Origin: Pseudomonas wenzhouensis
GTDB taxonomy: Bacteria; Pseudomonadota; Gammaproteobacteria; Pseudomonadales; Pseudomonadaceae
Length of the DNA stretch: 64,000 nucleotides
Assembly: GCF_021029445.1 (NCBI RefSeq)
Contig: NZ_CP072610.1
Location: 1,984,001-2,048,000, forward strand
Direction of reading: 5' to 3'
Of this stretch, positions 37,823 through 47,584 are shown one piece after another. Each line of letters begins with the position of its first letter. Position 1 is the first letter of the stretch. The position numbers and the translations under genes were made by a program. Under the pieces are notes generated by a model. That model was given only the letters and a program-made list of their open reading frames with translations. It did not search any database and had not been told where the DNA came from.

Positions 37823-38878
37823 ATGAATACCCTGTTTCTACATTGCCGCCCCGGTTTCGAAGGCAAGGTTTGCGCCGAGATCGCCGACCTTGCCGCACGT
37901 CTGGACGTGCCGGGCTACTCCAAAACCAAGCCTGACAGCGCCTGTGCCGAGTTCGTCTGCAGCGAAGCAGCCGATACTGAGCGGCTGATGCGCAGCGTGC
38001 GTTTCAACCATTTGATCTTCCCCCGGCAGTGGGCACGTGGGGCCTACGGCAGCCTGCCGGAAAGCGACCGTATCAGCGTGTTGCTCGACGCCCTGGCTGA
38101 TTATCCGGTGTGCGGCAGCCTGTGGTTGGAGGTGGTGGATACCAACGATGGCAAGGAACTTTCGACCTTCTGCAAGAAGTTCGAGGCGCCGCTGCGCAAG
38201 GCACTGCTCAAGGCCGGCAAACTGGTGGACGATGCGAGGAAGCCACGCCTGCTGCTGACCTTCAAGAGCGGCCGTGAGGTGTTCGCCGGCATCGCCGAGG
38301 CAGACAACCAGGCGATGTGGCCGATGGGCATTCCACGTCTGAAGTTCCCGCGCGAGGCGCCGAGCCGTTCCACGCTCAAGCTGGAGGAAGCCTGGCACCA
38401 TTTCATCCCGCGCGAACAGTGGGATCAACGCCTGGCGCCGGGGATGACCGCCGTTGACCTGGGCGCAGCACCGGGCGGTTGGACCTGGCAACTGGTCAAT
38501 CGGGAAATTCGCGTCACTGCCGTGGACAACGGGCCGATGGCCGAAAGCCTGATGTATTCCGGCTTCGTCGTGCACCAGCGCGCTGATGGCTTCACCTTCC
38601 GCCCACGGCATCCGGTGCACTGGATGGTCTGCGATATCGTCGAGAAGCCGGCACGCACAGCGGCTATGATCGAGACCTGGCTGGGCGAGGGGCTGTGCCG
38701 CGAGGCGGTGGTCAACCTCAAGCTGCCGATGAAGCAGCGCTATGCCGAAGTGCGGCGTCTGCTCGATCGCATCGAATCGGGGCTGGTCGAGCGCGGCCTG
38801 AAGGTCAGCATCGGCTGCAAGCAGCTGTATCACGACCGTGAGGAAGTGACCTGCCACCTGCGTCGGCATGGCAAGTGA
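37823..38878 (+). CDS. rlmM: 23S rRNA 2'-O-ribose methyltransferase RlmM
   Basis: A 351-residue methyltransferase that modifies C2498 of 23S rRNA in E. coli. The N-terminal THUMP-like part begins MNTLFLHCRPGFEGKVCAEI; the Rossmann domain has the SAM loop 'AVDLGAAPGGWTWQLV' and 'WMVCDIVEKPART'. The catalytic Lys-Asp-Lys-Glu set fits 'KLPMKQRY' and neighbours. It diverges from acnA and precedes tusA, an order I recall from P. aeruginosa. Length is typical. Confidence 0.94.
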   Translation: MNTLFLHCRPGFEGKVCAEIADLAARLDVPGYSKTKPDSACAEFVCSEAADTERLMRSVRFNHLIFPRQWARGAYGSLPESDRISVLLDALADYPVCGSLWLEVVDTNDGKELSTFCKKFEAPLRKALLKAGKLVDDARKPRLLLTFKSGREVFAGIAEADNQAMWPMGIPRLKFPREAPSRSTLKLEEAWHHFIPREQWDQRLAPGMTAVDLGAAPGGWTWQLVNREIRVTAVDNGPMAESLMYSGFVVHQRADGFTFRPRHPVHWMVCDIVEKPARTAAMIETWLGEGLCREAVVNLKLPMKQRYAEVRRLLDRIESGLVERGLKVSIGCKQLYHDREEVTCHLRRHGK

Positions 38879-38946
38879 TGGTCTGCGCGCAGGTGACCTG
38901 AAGGTCAGCTTTGCGCGACAATGCGCGCTTGTTCGTGGAGCCCCTT

Positions 38947-39198
38947 ATGTCTGAAGCCCTGACCCTCAATCACGATGACCTGCTCGACGCCAGCGGCCTG
39001 AACTGCCCGGAACCGGTAATGATGCTGCACAACAAGGTGCGCGACCTGGCGCCGGGCGGTCTGCTCAAGGTGATCGCCACTGATCCTTCGACCCGTCGTG
39101 ATATTCCCAAGTTCTGCGTGTTTCTCGGCCACGAGCTGCTCGGCCAGGCCGAGGAAGACGGCACCTACCTGTACTGGATTCGCAAGAAGGCCGACTAG
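38947..39198 (+). CDS. tusA: Sulfurtransferase TusA
   Basis: An 83-residue sulfur carrier that passes persulfide sulfur from IscS toward tRNA 2-thiouridine synthesis. The active cysteine is in the family motif '[21 protein letters not shown]', and the C-terminal '[16 protein letters not shown]' matches TusA. The ATG at 38947 gives the standard length; an upstream start would add unconserved residues. It follows rlmM by 68 bp. Confidence 0.94.
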   Translation: MSEALTLNHDDLLDASGLNCPEPVMMLHNKVRDLAPGGLLKVIATDPSTRRDIPKFCVFLGHELLGQAEEDGTYLYWIRKKAD

Positions 39199-39214
39199 GC
39201 GACGCATGTCGCAT

Positions 39215-39292
39215 GTAGGGTGCGCCGTGCGCACCGGTGATGTGCCTTGATCCGTCTTAGCTGTGGTTATTGGTGTGCGCGGCGTACCCTAC
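39215..39292. repeat. Pair of GGTGCGC palindromic repeats after tusA
   Basis: Two copies in opposite orientation (39215-39235 and 39272-39292) of the element seen at 4579-4666, core GGTGCGCCGTGCGCACC. The second overlaps the last bases of the convergent DUF3080 gene. Paired opposite copies resemble a BIME. Confidence 0.6.
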
Positions 39293-40362
39293 GGCTCTGC
39301 ACCGTTTTCAGCGTTGTTCCATCCTGCCTGTCCCGGTGCCAGGCCGCAGCTGTTCAGTAACGTCTGCCAGGCCTTGACGTGACGCGCCGTGGCGGCGCGG
39401 AACTCCTGCCATAACGACTCCTGCTCGCCGGCCAGCCGCTGCAAGTGCTCGCGTGTGGCTGGAGGGATGCCGTCGATGCGCTGCAACTGCAGCAGCGCCG
39501 CCTGCCACTGCTGGCCACGCTGGTCGACCTGCGCTAGGTAGGGCTGCAGACCGCCCGCGTAGAACTTGACGAAGATATTCTGCAGGATGCGCCCGCGGGG
39601 CGTCGCCTGACCCAGTGGGCACAGCGGGCGATTCTGCAGGCGTTGTTCCAGCAGTTCGCTGCCGGCATTGAGCGTATGGCGCAGGCTGGCCAGGCTGGTG
39701 ATCAGCTGGCCGCCCTGTTCGCTGGCGTAGAGGGCGAAGAACAGCGGCTCCAGCTCGCTGGCGCTCGGCGGCAGTTGCTCCGGCAGGCTAGCACCGATGC
39801 TCGCCAGCCGCTGCAGGGCATTGAGGGCGGCGCTGTCTTCCTGGGTATCCACCGGCAGGGCCTGGTCGGCGAAGCGCAGGTAGTGCTCGAACTCCTGGCT
39901 GCCATTCAGGGCGTTCCAGAACACCGCTTGCAGTTGCTGGCGCTTGTCGCTGGCCAGGCGCTGTAGCGTGGCCTTGAGGCTGGAGTCGTCCTGCAGATGC
40001 GGCAGGCAGGCATCCAGGGCGCGTAGCAGCTCGCCTTCGTAACCCAGGCGTTGACTGGGCATCAATTGCTTGCCCAGGCTGCTGTTGCGCTGGCTGATCA
40101 GTTGCTGCAAGTGTGGGCAGCGCCGCGCATCGATCACCAGATCGAGCAGGCTGATGCGCAGCTCGGGAATCTCGCTGATTCGTTCACGCCTGGGCGGCAG
40201 GCGATACTGGCTGGCACTGCGGCTGTCGAAAGCAGGGGTGTCGGCTGCATCGAGCGAGCGTTGCAGGCGTTCGAGGTAGTCGCTCTGCAGGGCCAGGCCG
40301 TCATTGGCTGGGCCACAACCGGCAAGCAGAGTAAGGCAGAGGAGTAGGGCAGGTCGGATCAT
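39289..40362 (-). CDS. DUF3080 family lipoprotein
   Basis: A 357-residue lipoprotein: signal peptide MIRPALLLCLTLLAGC with the lipobox LAGC, so Cys16 would be lipidated. The remainder is helical and Leu/Gln-rich with 'ISLLDLVIDARRCPHLQQLISQRNSSLGKQ' and 'FVKFYAGGLQPYLAQVDQRGQQW', which I recognise as the DUF3080 family of pseudomonads. No function is known. It lies convergent with tusA and upstream of the MATE gene on the same strand. Confidence 0.8.
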   Translation of the reverse strand: MIRPALLLCLTLLAGCGPANDGLALQSDYLERLQRSLDAADTPAFDSRSASQYRLPPRRERISEIPELRISLLDLVIDARRCPHLQQLISQRNSSLGKQLMPSQRLGYEGELLRALDACLPHLQDDSSLKATLQRLASDKRQQLQAVFWNALNGSQEFEHYLRFADQALPVDTQEDSAALNALQRLASIGASLPEQLPPSASELEPLFFALYASEQGGQLITSLASLRHTLNAGSELLEQRLQNRPLCPLGQATPRGRILQNIFVKFYAGGLQPYLAQVDQRGQQWQAALLQLQRIDGIPPATREHLQRLAGEQESLWQEFRAATARHVKAWQTLLNSCGLAPGQAGWNNAENGAEP

Positions 40363-40401
40363 TTGCTCAGTCTAGAGCTGATTGCCTGCCTATCCAATCA
40401 C

Positions 40402-41775
40402 TCAGGCGGCCTGGCGAATGCGTTTGCGCGCGCTGCGTGCCAGGCGCACGGTGAGCATCGCGGCAGCGCAGGTCAGGCCAACCACCAGGCCCTGCCACAG
40501 GCCGCTGGGGCCGCTCGGTTCACCGAACAGGTCGGACAGCCCCAGCGCATACCCCACCGGCAGGCCGATACCCCAGTAGGCGAACAGGGTCAGCAGCATG
40601 GTGATGCGGGTGTCCTGATAGCCGCGCAGCGCACCGGCAGCGGTCACCTGAATGGCATCGGAGAACTGGAACAGCGCCGAATAGACGATCAGCGTGGCCG
40701 CGACTGCGATCACGGTTTTGTCCGGGGTGTAGATGTGTGCGATCTGTTCGCGCAGCAGGAACATCAGGCTGGCCGATATGCAGGCATAGCCCAGCGCCGC
40801 GGCCATGCTCACACCGGCGGCGAAGCGCGCCTCACGCGGCTCGCCACGGCCCAGTGCCTGGCCGACGCGTACCGTGGCGGCCATGCCCAGCGAGTAGGGA
40901 ATCATGAACACCATGGAGCTGAAATTGAGCGCGATCTGGTGCCCGGCGACCACGGTAGCACCGAGGCCGCCAATGAGCAGGGCAATGACCGCGAAGATAC
41001 TCGACTCGGCGAACACCGCCACGCCAATCGGTACGCCAATGCTCAACAGGCGCTTGATCACCGTCCACTGCGGCCAGTCGAAGCCGGTGAACAATGCGCT
41101 GGCGCGGTAGTAGGGCGCCCACTTCACCCAGACCAGCATGCCGATCAGCATGAAGCCCATCACCAGTGCGGTCGCCCAGCCACAGCCGACGCCGCCCATG
41201 GCCGGCAGGCCGAACTTGCCGTAGATGAAGATGTAGTTGGCGGGAATGTTCAGCAGCAGGCCGAGAATGCCCAGCACCATGCTCGGGCGGGTGTGGCCGA
41301 GGCCATCGCTGAAGCAGCGCAGCACGTGATAGAGCGCCACAGCCGGGAAACCCAGGGCCACAGCGCGCAGATAGCCCATCGCCGGAGTGATCAGCGCCGG
41401 GTCGACATTCGTGATGCGCAGGATGAATTCGGCGTTCCACAGCAGGGCGGCGGCACCGCCACCGACTGCCAGCGCCAGCCAAAGCGCCTGACGCACCAGT
41501 GGGCCGATGGCAGCTTCCTCGCCGGCGCCGAAGCGCTGCGCCACTTTGGGGGTGGTGGCCAGCAGGATGCCGGTCATCAGCAGGAATACCGGCACCCAGA
41601 TCGAGTTGCCCAGCGCAACGGCGGCCAGATCCTGCGGGCTGACGCGCCCGGCCATCAGCGTGTCGACGAAGCCCATGGCGGTGTGCGCCAACTGAGCGAT
41701 GATGATGGGGGTGGCCAGGATGAGCAGGCTGCGCAGTTCCGTGCGCACGCGGCCAAGGCGGGTGTCGGTGGACAT
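40402..41775 (-). CDS. MATE-family multidrug efflux transporter (NorM/PmpM-like)
   Basis: A 457-residue cation-coupled exporter with two MatE repeats of six transmembrane segments. Typical sequences are 'LATPIIIAQLAHTAMGFVDTLMAGRVSPQDLAAVALGNSIWVPVF' at the N terminus and 'GVPIGVAVFAESSIFAVIALLIGGLGATVVAGHQIALNFSSMVFMIPYSLGMAATVRVGQALG' at the repeat start; the acidic residue of the latter is the coupling Glu of NorM. Drug range is not predictable. It diverges from pdxB. Confidence 0.92.
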   Translation of the reverse strand: MSTDTRLGRVRTELRSLLILATPIIIAQLAHTAMGFVDTLMAGRVSPQDLAAVALGNSIWVPVFLLMTGILLATTPKVAQRFGAGEEAAIGPLVRQALWLALAVGGGAAALLWNAEFILRITNVDPALITPAMGYLRAVALGFPAVALYHVLRCFSDGLGHTRPSMVLGILGLLLNIPANYIFIYGKFGLPAMGGVGCGWATALVMGFMLIGMLVWVKWAPYYRASALFTGFDWPQWTVIKRLLSIGVPIGVAVFAESSIFAVIALLIGGLGATVVAGHQIALNFSSMVFMIPYSLGMAATVRVGQALGRGEPREARFAAGVSMAAALGYACISASLMFLLREQIAHIYTPDKTVIAVAATLIVYSALFQFSDAIQVTAAGALRGYQDTRITMLLTLFAYWGIGLPVGYALGLSDLFGEPSGPSGLWQGLVVGLTCAAAMLTVRLARSARKRIRQAA

Positions 41776-41924
41776 GTCGACTCTTAGGGATAGCAGGAAA
41801 CCGCGTAGCCTACGCTTTGACGCAGCGGTCAGGAAAGAACGATCTGCCCCTCTGTCTGGCGGCCTGTGGGCGACGCTGAGGTGTCAGCTGACTTAGAATG
41901 GCGACCTGCCTGATGGAGCCCAAC

Positions 41925-43055
41925 ATGCACATAGTCGCCGACGAAAACATTCCCCTGCTCGATGAGTTCTTCGCCGCGTTCGGCAGCATCCGTCGCCTGC
42001 CGGGGCGCAGCATCAGTGCGGCCGATGTGCGTGATGCCGACCTGTTGCTGGTGCGTTCGGTAACCCCGGTCAATCGCGCCTTGCTCGCAGGCAGTCGGGT
42101 GCGTTTCGTCGGCACCTGCACCATTGGCACTGACCATCTGGATCTCGATTATTTCGCCGAAGCCGGCATCGCCTGGAGCAGCGCACCGGGCTGCAACGCC
42201 CGTGGCGTGGTGGATTACGTGCTGGGCAGCGTGCTGACCCTGGCCGAGCGTGAGGGCGTTGACCCGGCTGCGCGCGTGTACGGTGTGGTGGGCGCGGGGC
42301 AGGTGGGTGGGCGCCTGGTCAAGCTGCTGCGTGGTCTCGGCTGGCAGGTGCACGTCTGTGATCCGCCGCGCCAGGCCGCCGAGGGCGGCGACTTCGTCAG
42401 CCTGGAGCAGATCATCGCCGAATGCGATGTGATCAGCCTGCACACGCCGCTGGACGCATCGACCCGTCACCTGTTCGACGCGACTCGCCTGGCGGCATTG
42501 AAACCGGGCACCTGGCTGATCAACGCCAGCCGTGGTGCAGTAGTGGATAACGCCGCGCTGCGAAGCCTGTTGCCACAACGACCGGATTTACAGGCCGTGC
42601 TGGACGTCTGGGAGGGTGAACCGCAGGCCGATGTCGAGCTGGCTGCCCTGTGCCAACTGGCAACGCCACATATCGCCGGCTACAGCCTGGACGGCAAGCT
42701 GCGCGGCACGGCGCAGATCTATCAGGCCTGCTGTCGGGCGTTGGGTGTGGCCGAGCAGGTGCATCTGGCCGATCTGTTGCCTGCGCCCTGGTTGAGCGAG
42801 CTGAGCATCGATGGCAGCGCGGCCCCTGCCTGGGCGCTGGCCAGCATCTGCCGCGCGGTGTACGACCCGCGCCGCGACGATGCGGATTTTCGCCGCAGCC
42901 TGGGCGGCGATGCCGATGCGCGTCGCGCTGCGTTCGATCGCCTGCGCAAGCATTACCCGATGCGCCGCGAAATCGATGGCTTACGCGTACGTGTGCAGGG
43001 TGATGCGCCGCAGTTGGCAGCACTAGTACGAGCGTTGGGCGCCACCGTTTCGTAG
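41925..43055 (+). CDS. pdxB: Erythronate-4-phosphate dehydrogenase
   Basis: A 376-residue D-2-hydroxyacid dehydrogenase acting in pyridoxal phosphate synthesis. It starts [19 protein letters not shown]-binding '[31 protein letters not shown]'; catalytic Arg in '[10 protein letters not shown]', Glu in 'VWEGEP' and His in '[16 protein letters not shown]'. The C-terminal DUF3410 dimerisation domain is present, specific for PdxB among this family. The ATG at 41925 is the conserved start. Confidence 0.96.
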   Translation: MHIVADENIPLLDEFFAAFGSIRRLPGRSISAADVRDADLLLVRSVTPVNRALLAGSRVRFVGTCTIGTDHLDLDYFAEAGIAWSSAPGCNARGVVDYVLGSVLTLAEREGVDPAARVYGVVGAGQVGGRLVKLLRGLGWQVHVCDPPRQAAEGGDFVSLEQIIAECDVISLHTPLDASTRHLFDATRLAALKPGTWLINASRGAVVDNAALRSLLPQRPDLQAVLDVWEGEPQADVELAALCQLATPHIAGYSLDGKLRGTAQIYQACCRALGVAEQVHLADLLPAPWLSELSIDGSAAPAWALASICRAVYDPRRDDADFRRSLGGDADARRAAFDRLRKHYPMRREIDGLRVRVQGDAPQLAALVRALGATVS

Positions 43056-43332
43056 GGTGAGTTAGCCGCCTGTCAGGTCTATCAATCAGTTTGCTAAGGC
43101 CGGTGCGGCGCGACCCACCATCGGCGCAACGCGATCCATCGCCCGGTGGGCTACGTGGGGCGGCCATCCGCGCGCGTTGAGCTCATCTGCGTCTGGAAAC
43201 TCGGCACTCGGCGCTGCTAACCCACGAAATAGCGTGTATTCGCATACCTTATTTTGCATTAATTAAATTGTATGCAATTTAATTGCTCGCTATCTTGTTC
43301 GTCACTTTCAGCCCATTCAGGACGATCCCCCC
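43056..43332. promoter_or_regulatory. gpx-ospR promoter region with perfect 10-bp dyad
   Basis: A 277-bp gap. The AT-rich part holds AATTAAATTG-TATG-CAATTTAATT (43261-43284), a dyad with perfect 10-bp arms. It matches in style the AATTG/CAATT operators of the OhrR/OspR MarR family, whose gene is second in the downstream operon. The GC-rich first part is repeat-like. The dyad is 48 bp before the gpx start, suitable for repression. Confidence 0.75.
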
Positions 43333-43818
43333 ATGAGCAATGCACTGTTCGATATCCCGGTTACCACCATCAAGGGCGAGCAGAAAACCCTGGCCGACTT
43401 CGGCGGCAAGGCCGTACTGGTGGTCAATACCGCCAGCAAATGTGGCTTCACCCCGCAGTACAAGGGCCTGGAGAATGTCTGGCAGCAATACAAGGACAAG
43501 GGGCTGGTCGTGCTCGGCTTCCCCTGCAATCAGTTCGGCAAGCAGGAGCCGGGTGATGAAGGCGCGATTTCCGAGTTTTGCGAGCTGAACTTCGGCGTCA
43601 GCTTCCCGCTGTTCAAGAAGGTCGATGTCAATGGTGCAGACGCTCATCCGCTGTTCGTGCAGCTGAAAAAGCGCGCGCCAGGCCTGCTGGGCAGCCAGGG
43701 CATCAAATGGAACTTCACCAAGTTTCTGATTGGCGAAAACGGCCAGGTGGTCAAGCGTTTCGCCCCGACCACCAAGCCGGAAGAATTGAGCAGTGAGATC
43801 GAAGCCCTGCTGAAATGA
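43333..43818 (+). CDS. Glutathione peroxidase-family thiol peroxidase
   Basis: A 161-residue peroxidase with the catalytic cysteine in 'NTASKCGFTPQYKGLE' (Cys37), Gln in 'GFPCNQFGKQEPG' and Trp in 'IKWNFTKFLIG'. A second Cys in 'EFCELNFGVSFPLFKK' would resolve, so thioredoxin is the probable reductant. It overlaps ospR by four bases, and in P. aeruginosa the homologous pair is controlled by OspR under oxidative stress. Confidence 0.94.
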   Translation: MSNALFDIPVTTIKGEQKTLADFGGKAVLVVNTASKCGFTPQYKGLENVWQQYKDKGLVVLGFPCNQFGKQEPGDEGAISEFCELNFGVSFPLFKKVDVNGADAHPLFVQLKKRAPGLLGSQGIKWNFTKFLIGENGQVVKRFAPTTKPEELSSEIEALLK

Positions 43819-44273
43819 GTGCGTTCGATACCGCCGGGCTGCAGTTGGATAACCAGCTGTGCTTCAAGCTCTACGCCGCCTCGCGCGCGGTGATCCGTGC
43901 CTACAAGCCGATGCTCGATGCCCTCGGTCTGACCTACCCGCAGTATCTGGTGATGCTGGTGCTGTGGGAGTGGCAGGAGCAGGCGCCCGGGCAGCCGACG
44001 CTCAAGGCACTGGGGCAACGCCTGCAACTGGACTCGGGCACCCTGACGCCGCTGCTCAAGCGCCTGGAACAGCTGGGCCTGGTGCAGCGGCGCCGCGCGC
44101 AGGCTGACGAGCGTGAGGTTCACCTGGCGTTGAGCGATGCCGGCAGAGTGCTGCAGGCGCAAGTGTTGCCGCTCAAGGTGCAGTTGCTGTGTCAGTTCGC
44201 GGATCAGGATCTGCTGGAAATGGAGGGGCTGCGGCGTAGTCTGGATCGCTTGCTGACGCGGCTCAGCGAGTAA
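43815..44273 (+). CDS. ospR: MarR-family oxidative-stress regulator OspR/OhrR
   Basis: A 152-residue redox repressor. The sensing cysteine is Cys16 in '[24 protein letters not shown]', next to the Tyr pair that hydrogen-bonds it in OhrR; a second Cys lies in '[16 protein letters not shown]'. The winged helix is '[47 protein letters not shown]'. It is coupled to gpx and probably binds the dyad at 43261-43284. Its 3' end overlaps the convergent sagS gene by 11 bp. Confidence 0.92.
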   Translation: MSAFDTAGLQLDNQLCFKLYAASRAVIRAYKPMLDALGLTYPQYLVMLVLWEWQEQAPGQPTLKALGQRLQLDSGTLTPLLKRLEQLGLVQRRRAQADEREVHLALSDAGRVLQAQVLPLKVQLLCQFADQDLLEMEGLRRSLDRLLTRLSE

Positions 44274-46584
44274 CTTCGCCAGGCAGCCAGGTGTCGAGCA
44301 TGGCTGCCAGTTCTTCACGGCGGAAGGGTTTGGCCAGGTAGTCGTTCATGCCGGCGGCGCGGCAGCGTTCACGTTCATCGGACAGCGCATTAGCGGTCAG
44401 GGCGATGATGGGCAGCTGTAGCCAGCGACCGTTGTTGCGAATGCGGCGGCTGGCTTCATAGCCGTCCATCACCGGCATGTTGCAGTCCATCAGGATCAGG
44501 TCGATGGGTTCCTGCTCCAGCATCTCCAGGGCTTCAGCGCCATGGGCTGCGACCTGAACCTGATAGCCGAGCTTGACCAGCATGCCCTTGGCGACCATCT
44601 GGTTGACCGGGTTGTCTTCGACCAGCAGCACGCGTGCAGTGCCCTCCCGTTCAGGCTGTGTCTGGGTACTGCCCTGCAGGGCGCTGTCGTCGCTGTAGAG
44701 CGTATGCCGCAATACCTGAAGCAAGCCGTTGCGTGCCAGTGGGCGGGCGATTTGCAGCAGCGGCATGAGGCGCTGCGCCTGTTCGAGCGGCAGGAAGTTG
44801 CCATAGGCAGTGACCAGCAGCACGGCTGTGCCTATCGCCGGACGCATACCCGGCAGGCATTCCGGGCAATCGCTGATCAGCAGGTCGGCTTGCACACCGA
44901 GCAGACTGGCATCGGTATCCAGGCGCTGATAGCTCAGTCCCCAGGTTGGCAGCCATTGGCTGAGCATCTGTTGCAAACCGCTGCTGGCCGGGGTCAGTGC
45001 GACGATGCGACCCTCCAGTACCGGCTGTGTACTGGCAGGCGTATGGGCGGGTAACGGCAGCTCGGCGCAAAACTCGCTGCCAAAGCCTTCTTTCGATTGC
45101 AGGTTCAGCTTGCCGTGCATGGCCTCGCACAGGCGCCTTGTCAGGGCCAGGCCAAGGCCGGTGCCGCCATATTCACGGGTGATGCCGATTTCGGCTTGGG
45201 CAAAGGGCTGAAAAATGCGTGCCTGGGCATCTTCGGCGATACCGATGCCGGTATCGCGCACACGGATGCAGATACCATCCGTGTTGCGCTCGACGATGAG
45301 GTCGACGCGACCGAAACGGGTGAATTTGAGCGCATTGGACAGCAGGTTGCTGACGATCTGGCGTACCCGCGTCGGATCGCCCAGCACCTGTGCCGGCAGT
45401 GCCGGGTCGATCAGGCAGGTCAGCTCCACTGCGCTGGCGGTGTTCTGCGACAGCAGGCTGGCGGTTTCCTCGGCCAGGGCGCCGAGGTCGAAGGGAATCG
45501 TCTCCAGCTCTAGCTGGCCGGCTTCGAATTTGGACAGGTCGAGAATGTCGTTGAGCAGTTCCACCAGCACCTTGCCGGAGTCATGGGCGATGCCCAGTTG
45601 CTGGCGTTGTTCAGTGCTTAGCGGGCCGTCCAGAGCCAGTGCCAGCATGCCGAGCAGACCATTGAGCGGCGTGCGGATTTCATGGCTCATGTTGGCGAGG
45701 AAGGCCGAGCGTGCCTGCGCCATGTTCAGGGCCATGCTGCGTGCCGTCTCCAGCTCGCTGTTGGACTGGCTGAGGCGGGCATTGGTGGCCTTGAGTTCGG
45801 CGGTGCGCGCCGAGACGATGTTTTCCAGCTCACTCAGGTACTGAGTAAGGCGATCCTCGGCATTGCGCCTGTGCGCGATCTCCTGGGCGATGCTCGACAG
45901 TTGGCGGTTGGTGACCTCTACCAGCGTACCGATCTCGTCACGCTTGTGGCCCTTGGGGCAGGGCACCGGGCGATGGTGCGGGTCTTGCGGGTTGCGCTCG
46001 CTGAGGGCGCGAATCACGCCGGTCAGCGGTTTGGTCAGCATGAAATAGAACAGCACCAGCAGAATCAGCGACAGCAGCAGGCTGCGGGCAAAACCGGTGA
46101 GCAGGGTCAGCAGCGAGCGTTTCAGGAAGTGGCTGCCGAAGGCGTAGGTGTCGATCTCCAGGCGCAGGAGGCCGAGCGCTTCGTCAGGTGCATGGGAGAC
46201 GAACAGCGGATCGTCGAAGGCGCGCTCGGCACCGAACAGGCTGTCGCTGAGGAAGCGGTAGCGGCTCTCGCTGCGTGGACGGCTGACGCTGGCCAGCACC
46301 AGGCCGCTGCTGTCGATCAGTTCGGCGCGGGTTACGGCTGGCGAGCGCAGCAGGCCGAGGACCAACTCCTGCGCCAGTTCGGCGTCGATGTTGTAGGCAA
46401 TGCGCGCAGCGGGGTTGTGGCTGATTTCCAGCAGCGCACGAATCTCGCGGTTGATGGAGGCCTCTTCACTGGCATAATCGACGGCCACCTGGGTGACGCT
46501 CAGCAGCGTGCCAAGGATAAATGCCACCAGCACGGTCAGACCGGCCTGTTTGAATGACAGGCGTTGGGTGAGCGAAATATCCAT
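44263..46584 (-). CDS. sagS: Hybrid sensor histidine kinase SagS
   Basis: A 773-residue inner-membrane hybrid kinase. Two transmembrane helices (about 15-35 and 160-183) frame a periplasmic HmsP-like sensory domain; HAMP and coiled coil follow. The kinase core has the phospho-acceptor His301 in 'FLANMSHEIRTPLNGLLGML', the ATP lid 'DTGIGIAEDAQARIFQPFAQAE' and 'GGTGLGLALTRRL'. A C-terminal receiver carries Asp in 'LILMDCNMPVMDG'. In P. aeruginosa SagS beside ospR-gpx directs the switch to biofilm via HptB and BfiSR. The start at 46584 is by similarity; an in-frame ATG 42 bases earlier is possible. Confidence 0.9.
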   Translation of the reverse strand: MDISLTQRLSFKQAGLTVLVAFILGTLLSVTQVAVDYASEEASINREIRALLEISHNPAARIAYNIDAELAQELVLGLLRSPAVTRAELIDSSGLVLASVSRPRSESRYRFLSDSLFGAERAFDDPLFVSHAPDEALGLLRLEIDTYAFGSHFLKRSLLTLLTGFARSLLLSLILLVLFYFMLTKPLTGVIRALSERNPQDPHHRPVPCPKGHKRDEIGTLVEVTNRQLSSIAQEIAHRRNAEDRLTQYLSELENIVSARTAELKATNARLSQSNSELETARSMALNMAQARSAFLANMSHEIRTPLNGLLGMLALALDGPLSTEQRQQLGIAHDSGKVLVELLNDILDLSKFEAGQLELETIPFDLGALAEETASLLSQNTASAVELTCLIDPALPAQVLGDPTRVRQIVSNLLSNALKFTRFGRVDLIVERNTDGICIRVRDTGIGIAEDAQARIFQPFAQAEIGITREYGGTGLGLALTRRLCEAMHGKLNLQSKEGFGSEFCAELPLPAHTPASTQPVLEGRIVALTPASSGLQQMLSQWLPTWGLSYQRLDTDASLLGVQADLLISDCPECLPGMRPAIGTAVLLVTAYGNFLPLEQAQRLMPLLQIARPLARNGLLQVLRHTLYSDDSALQGSTQTQPEREGTARVLLVEDNPVNQMVAKGMLVKLGYQVQVAAHGAEALEMLEQEPIDLILMDCNMPVMDGYEASRRIRNNGRWLQLPIIALTANALSDERERCRAAGMNDYLAKPFRREELAAMLDTWLPGEVTR

Positions 46585-46693
46585 GTATGCGCGCGTGGTC
46601 TCTGATCCTTGGCTCGTGCCAAGCATAGCTGATCGCGACCCTTCACTGGCAGATGCTGCACGATACGGCCGTGCATAACAGGAGAACTAGAGA

Positions 46694-47584
46694 GTGGATT
46701 CGCGATTGCTGGACTTTCTGGCCCGTGCCGAACAGGTGCTGGCGCGTCTCGAGCCCATGCTGCCCGCGCAGCGTCCCCAGCTGGACTGGAACACCTGCAT
46801 GGCCGCACGCTGGGTGCGTGATGGTCGCAGTGGTTATCTGCGGCCTTTGCAGGTCAGCCTCGATCTGTCGCTGAGTGACTTGCTGGGGGTGGATGCTCAG
46901 CGCGAGCAACTGGCACGTAACACGCGGCAGTTCGTGATGGGGTTGCCGGCCAATCATGCCTTGCTCTGGGGCGCGCGCGGTACCGGCAAATCCTCGCTGG
47001 TGCGTGCCTTGCTGGCCGAGCATGCCAGGGCCGGTCTGCGCCTGATCGAGATCGAGCGCGATCATCTGGCTGACCTGCCGCGTGTGGTGGAGCTGCTGGC
47101 CGGTTTGCCACAGCGTTTCGTGCTGTTTTGCGATGACCTGTCGTTCGAAGCGGGCGAGGGCGATTACCGGGTGCTCAAGAGTGTGCTCGATGGCTCGCTG
47201 GAGCAGGCGACGGATAATGTGCTGCTTTACGCCACCTCAAACCGCCGCCATCTGGTGCCTGAGCAACAGAGTGATAACGAGAACTGGACGAGGGTCGACG
47301 GCGAACTGCACCCCAACGAGGCTGTTGAGGACAAGATCGCACTGTCCGACCGTTTTGGCCTGTGGCTGTCGTTCTATCCCTTCAGTCAGGAGCACTTCCT
47401 GATCGTCGTGCGCCACTGGGTCGGCGTACAGGCGCGCCAGGTCGGACTGGACTGGAGCTGGGACGAGGCCCTGGAAAAGGCCGCCATCCGCTGGGCGCTG
47501 GGTCGTGGTAACCGCAACGGCCGCTGCGCCTATCAATTTGCCCGCCATTGGGTCGGGCTGCAACTGCTGGAGCAACAGATATGA
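46694..47584 (+). CDS. DUF815 AAA+-like ATPase
   Basis: A 296-residue P-loop protein: Walker A 'LLWGARGTGKSSLVRALLAEHA', Walker B 'FVLFCDDLSFEAGEGDYRVLKSVLDG', sensor 'VLLYATSNRRHLVPEQQSDNE'. These are DUF815 family hallmarks. It starts with GTG at 46694 with AGGAG about ten bases upstream. Function is unknown. Its stop overlaps the msrC start in ATGA, so the two proteins are made together. Confidence 0.85.
   Translation: MDSRLLDFLARAEQVLARLEPMLPAQRPQLDWNTCMAARWVRDGRSGYLRPLQVSLDLSLSDLLGVDAQREQLARNTRQFVMGLPANHALLWGARGTGKSSLVRALLAEHARAGLRLIEIERDHLADLPRVVELLAGLPQRFVLFCDDLSFEAGEGDYRVLKSVLDGSLEQATDNVLLYATSNRRHLVPEQQSDNENWTRVDGELHPNEAVEDKIALSDRFGLWLSFYPFSQEHFLIVVRHWVGVQARQVGLDWSWDEALEKAAIRWALGRGNRNGRCAYQFARHWVGLQLLEQQI

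Noticed and set aside
40363..41787. 474-codon frame antisense to the MATE gene
   Set aside because: Gln/His/Arg-rich shadow of a membrane-protein gene.
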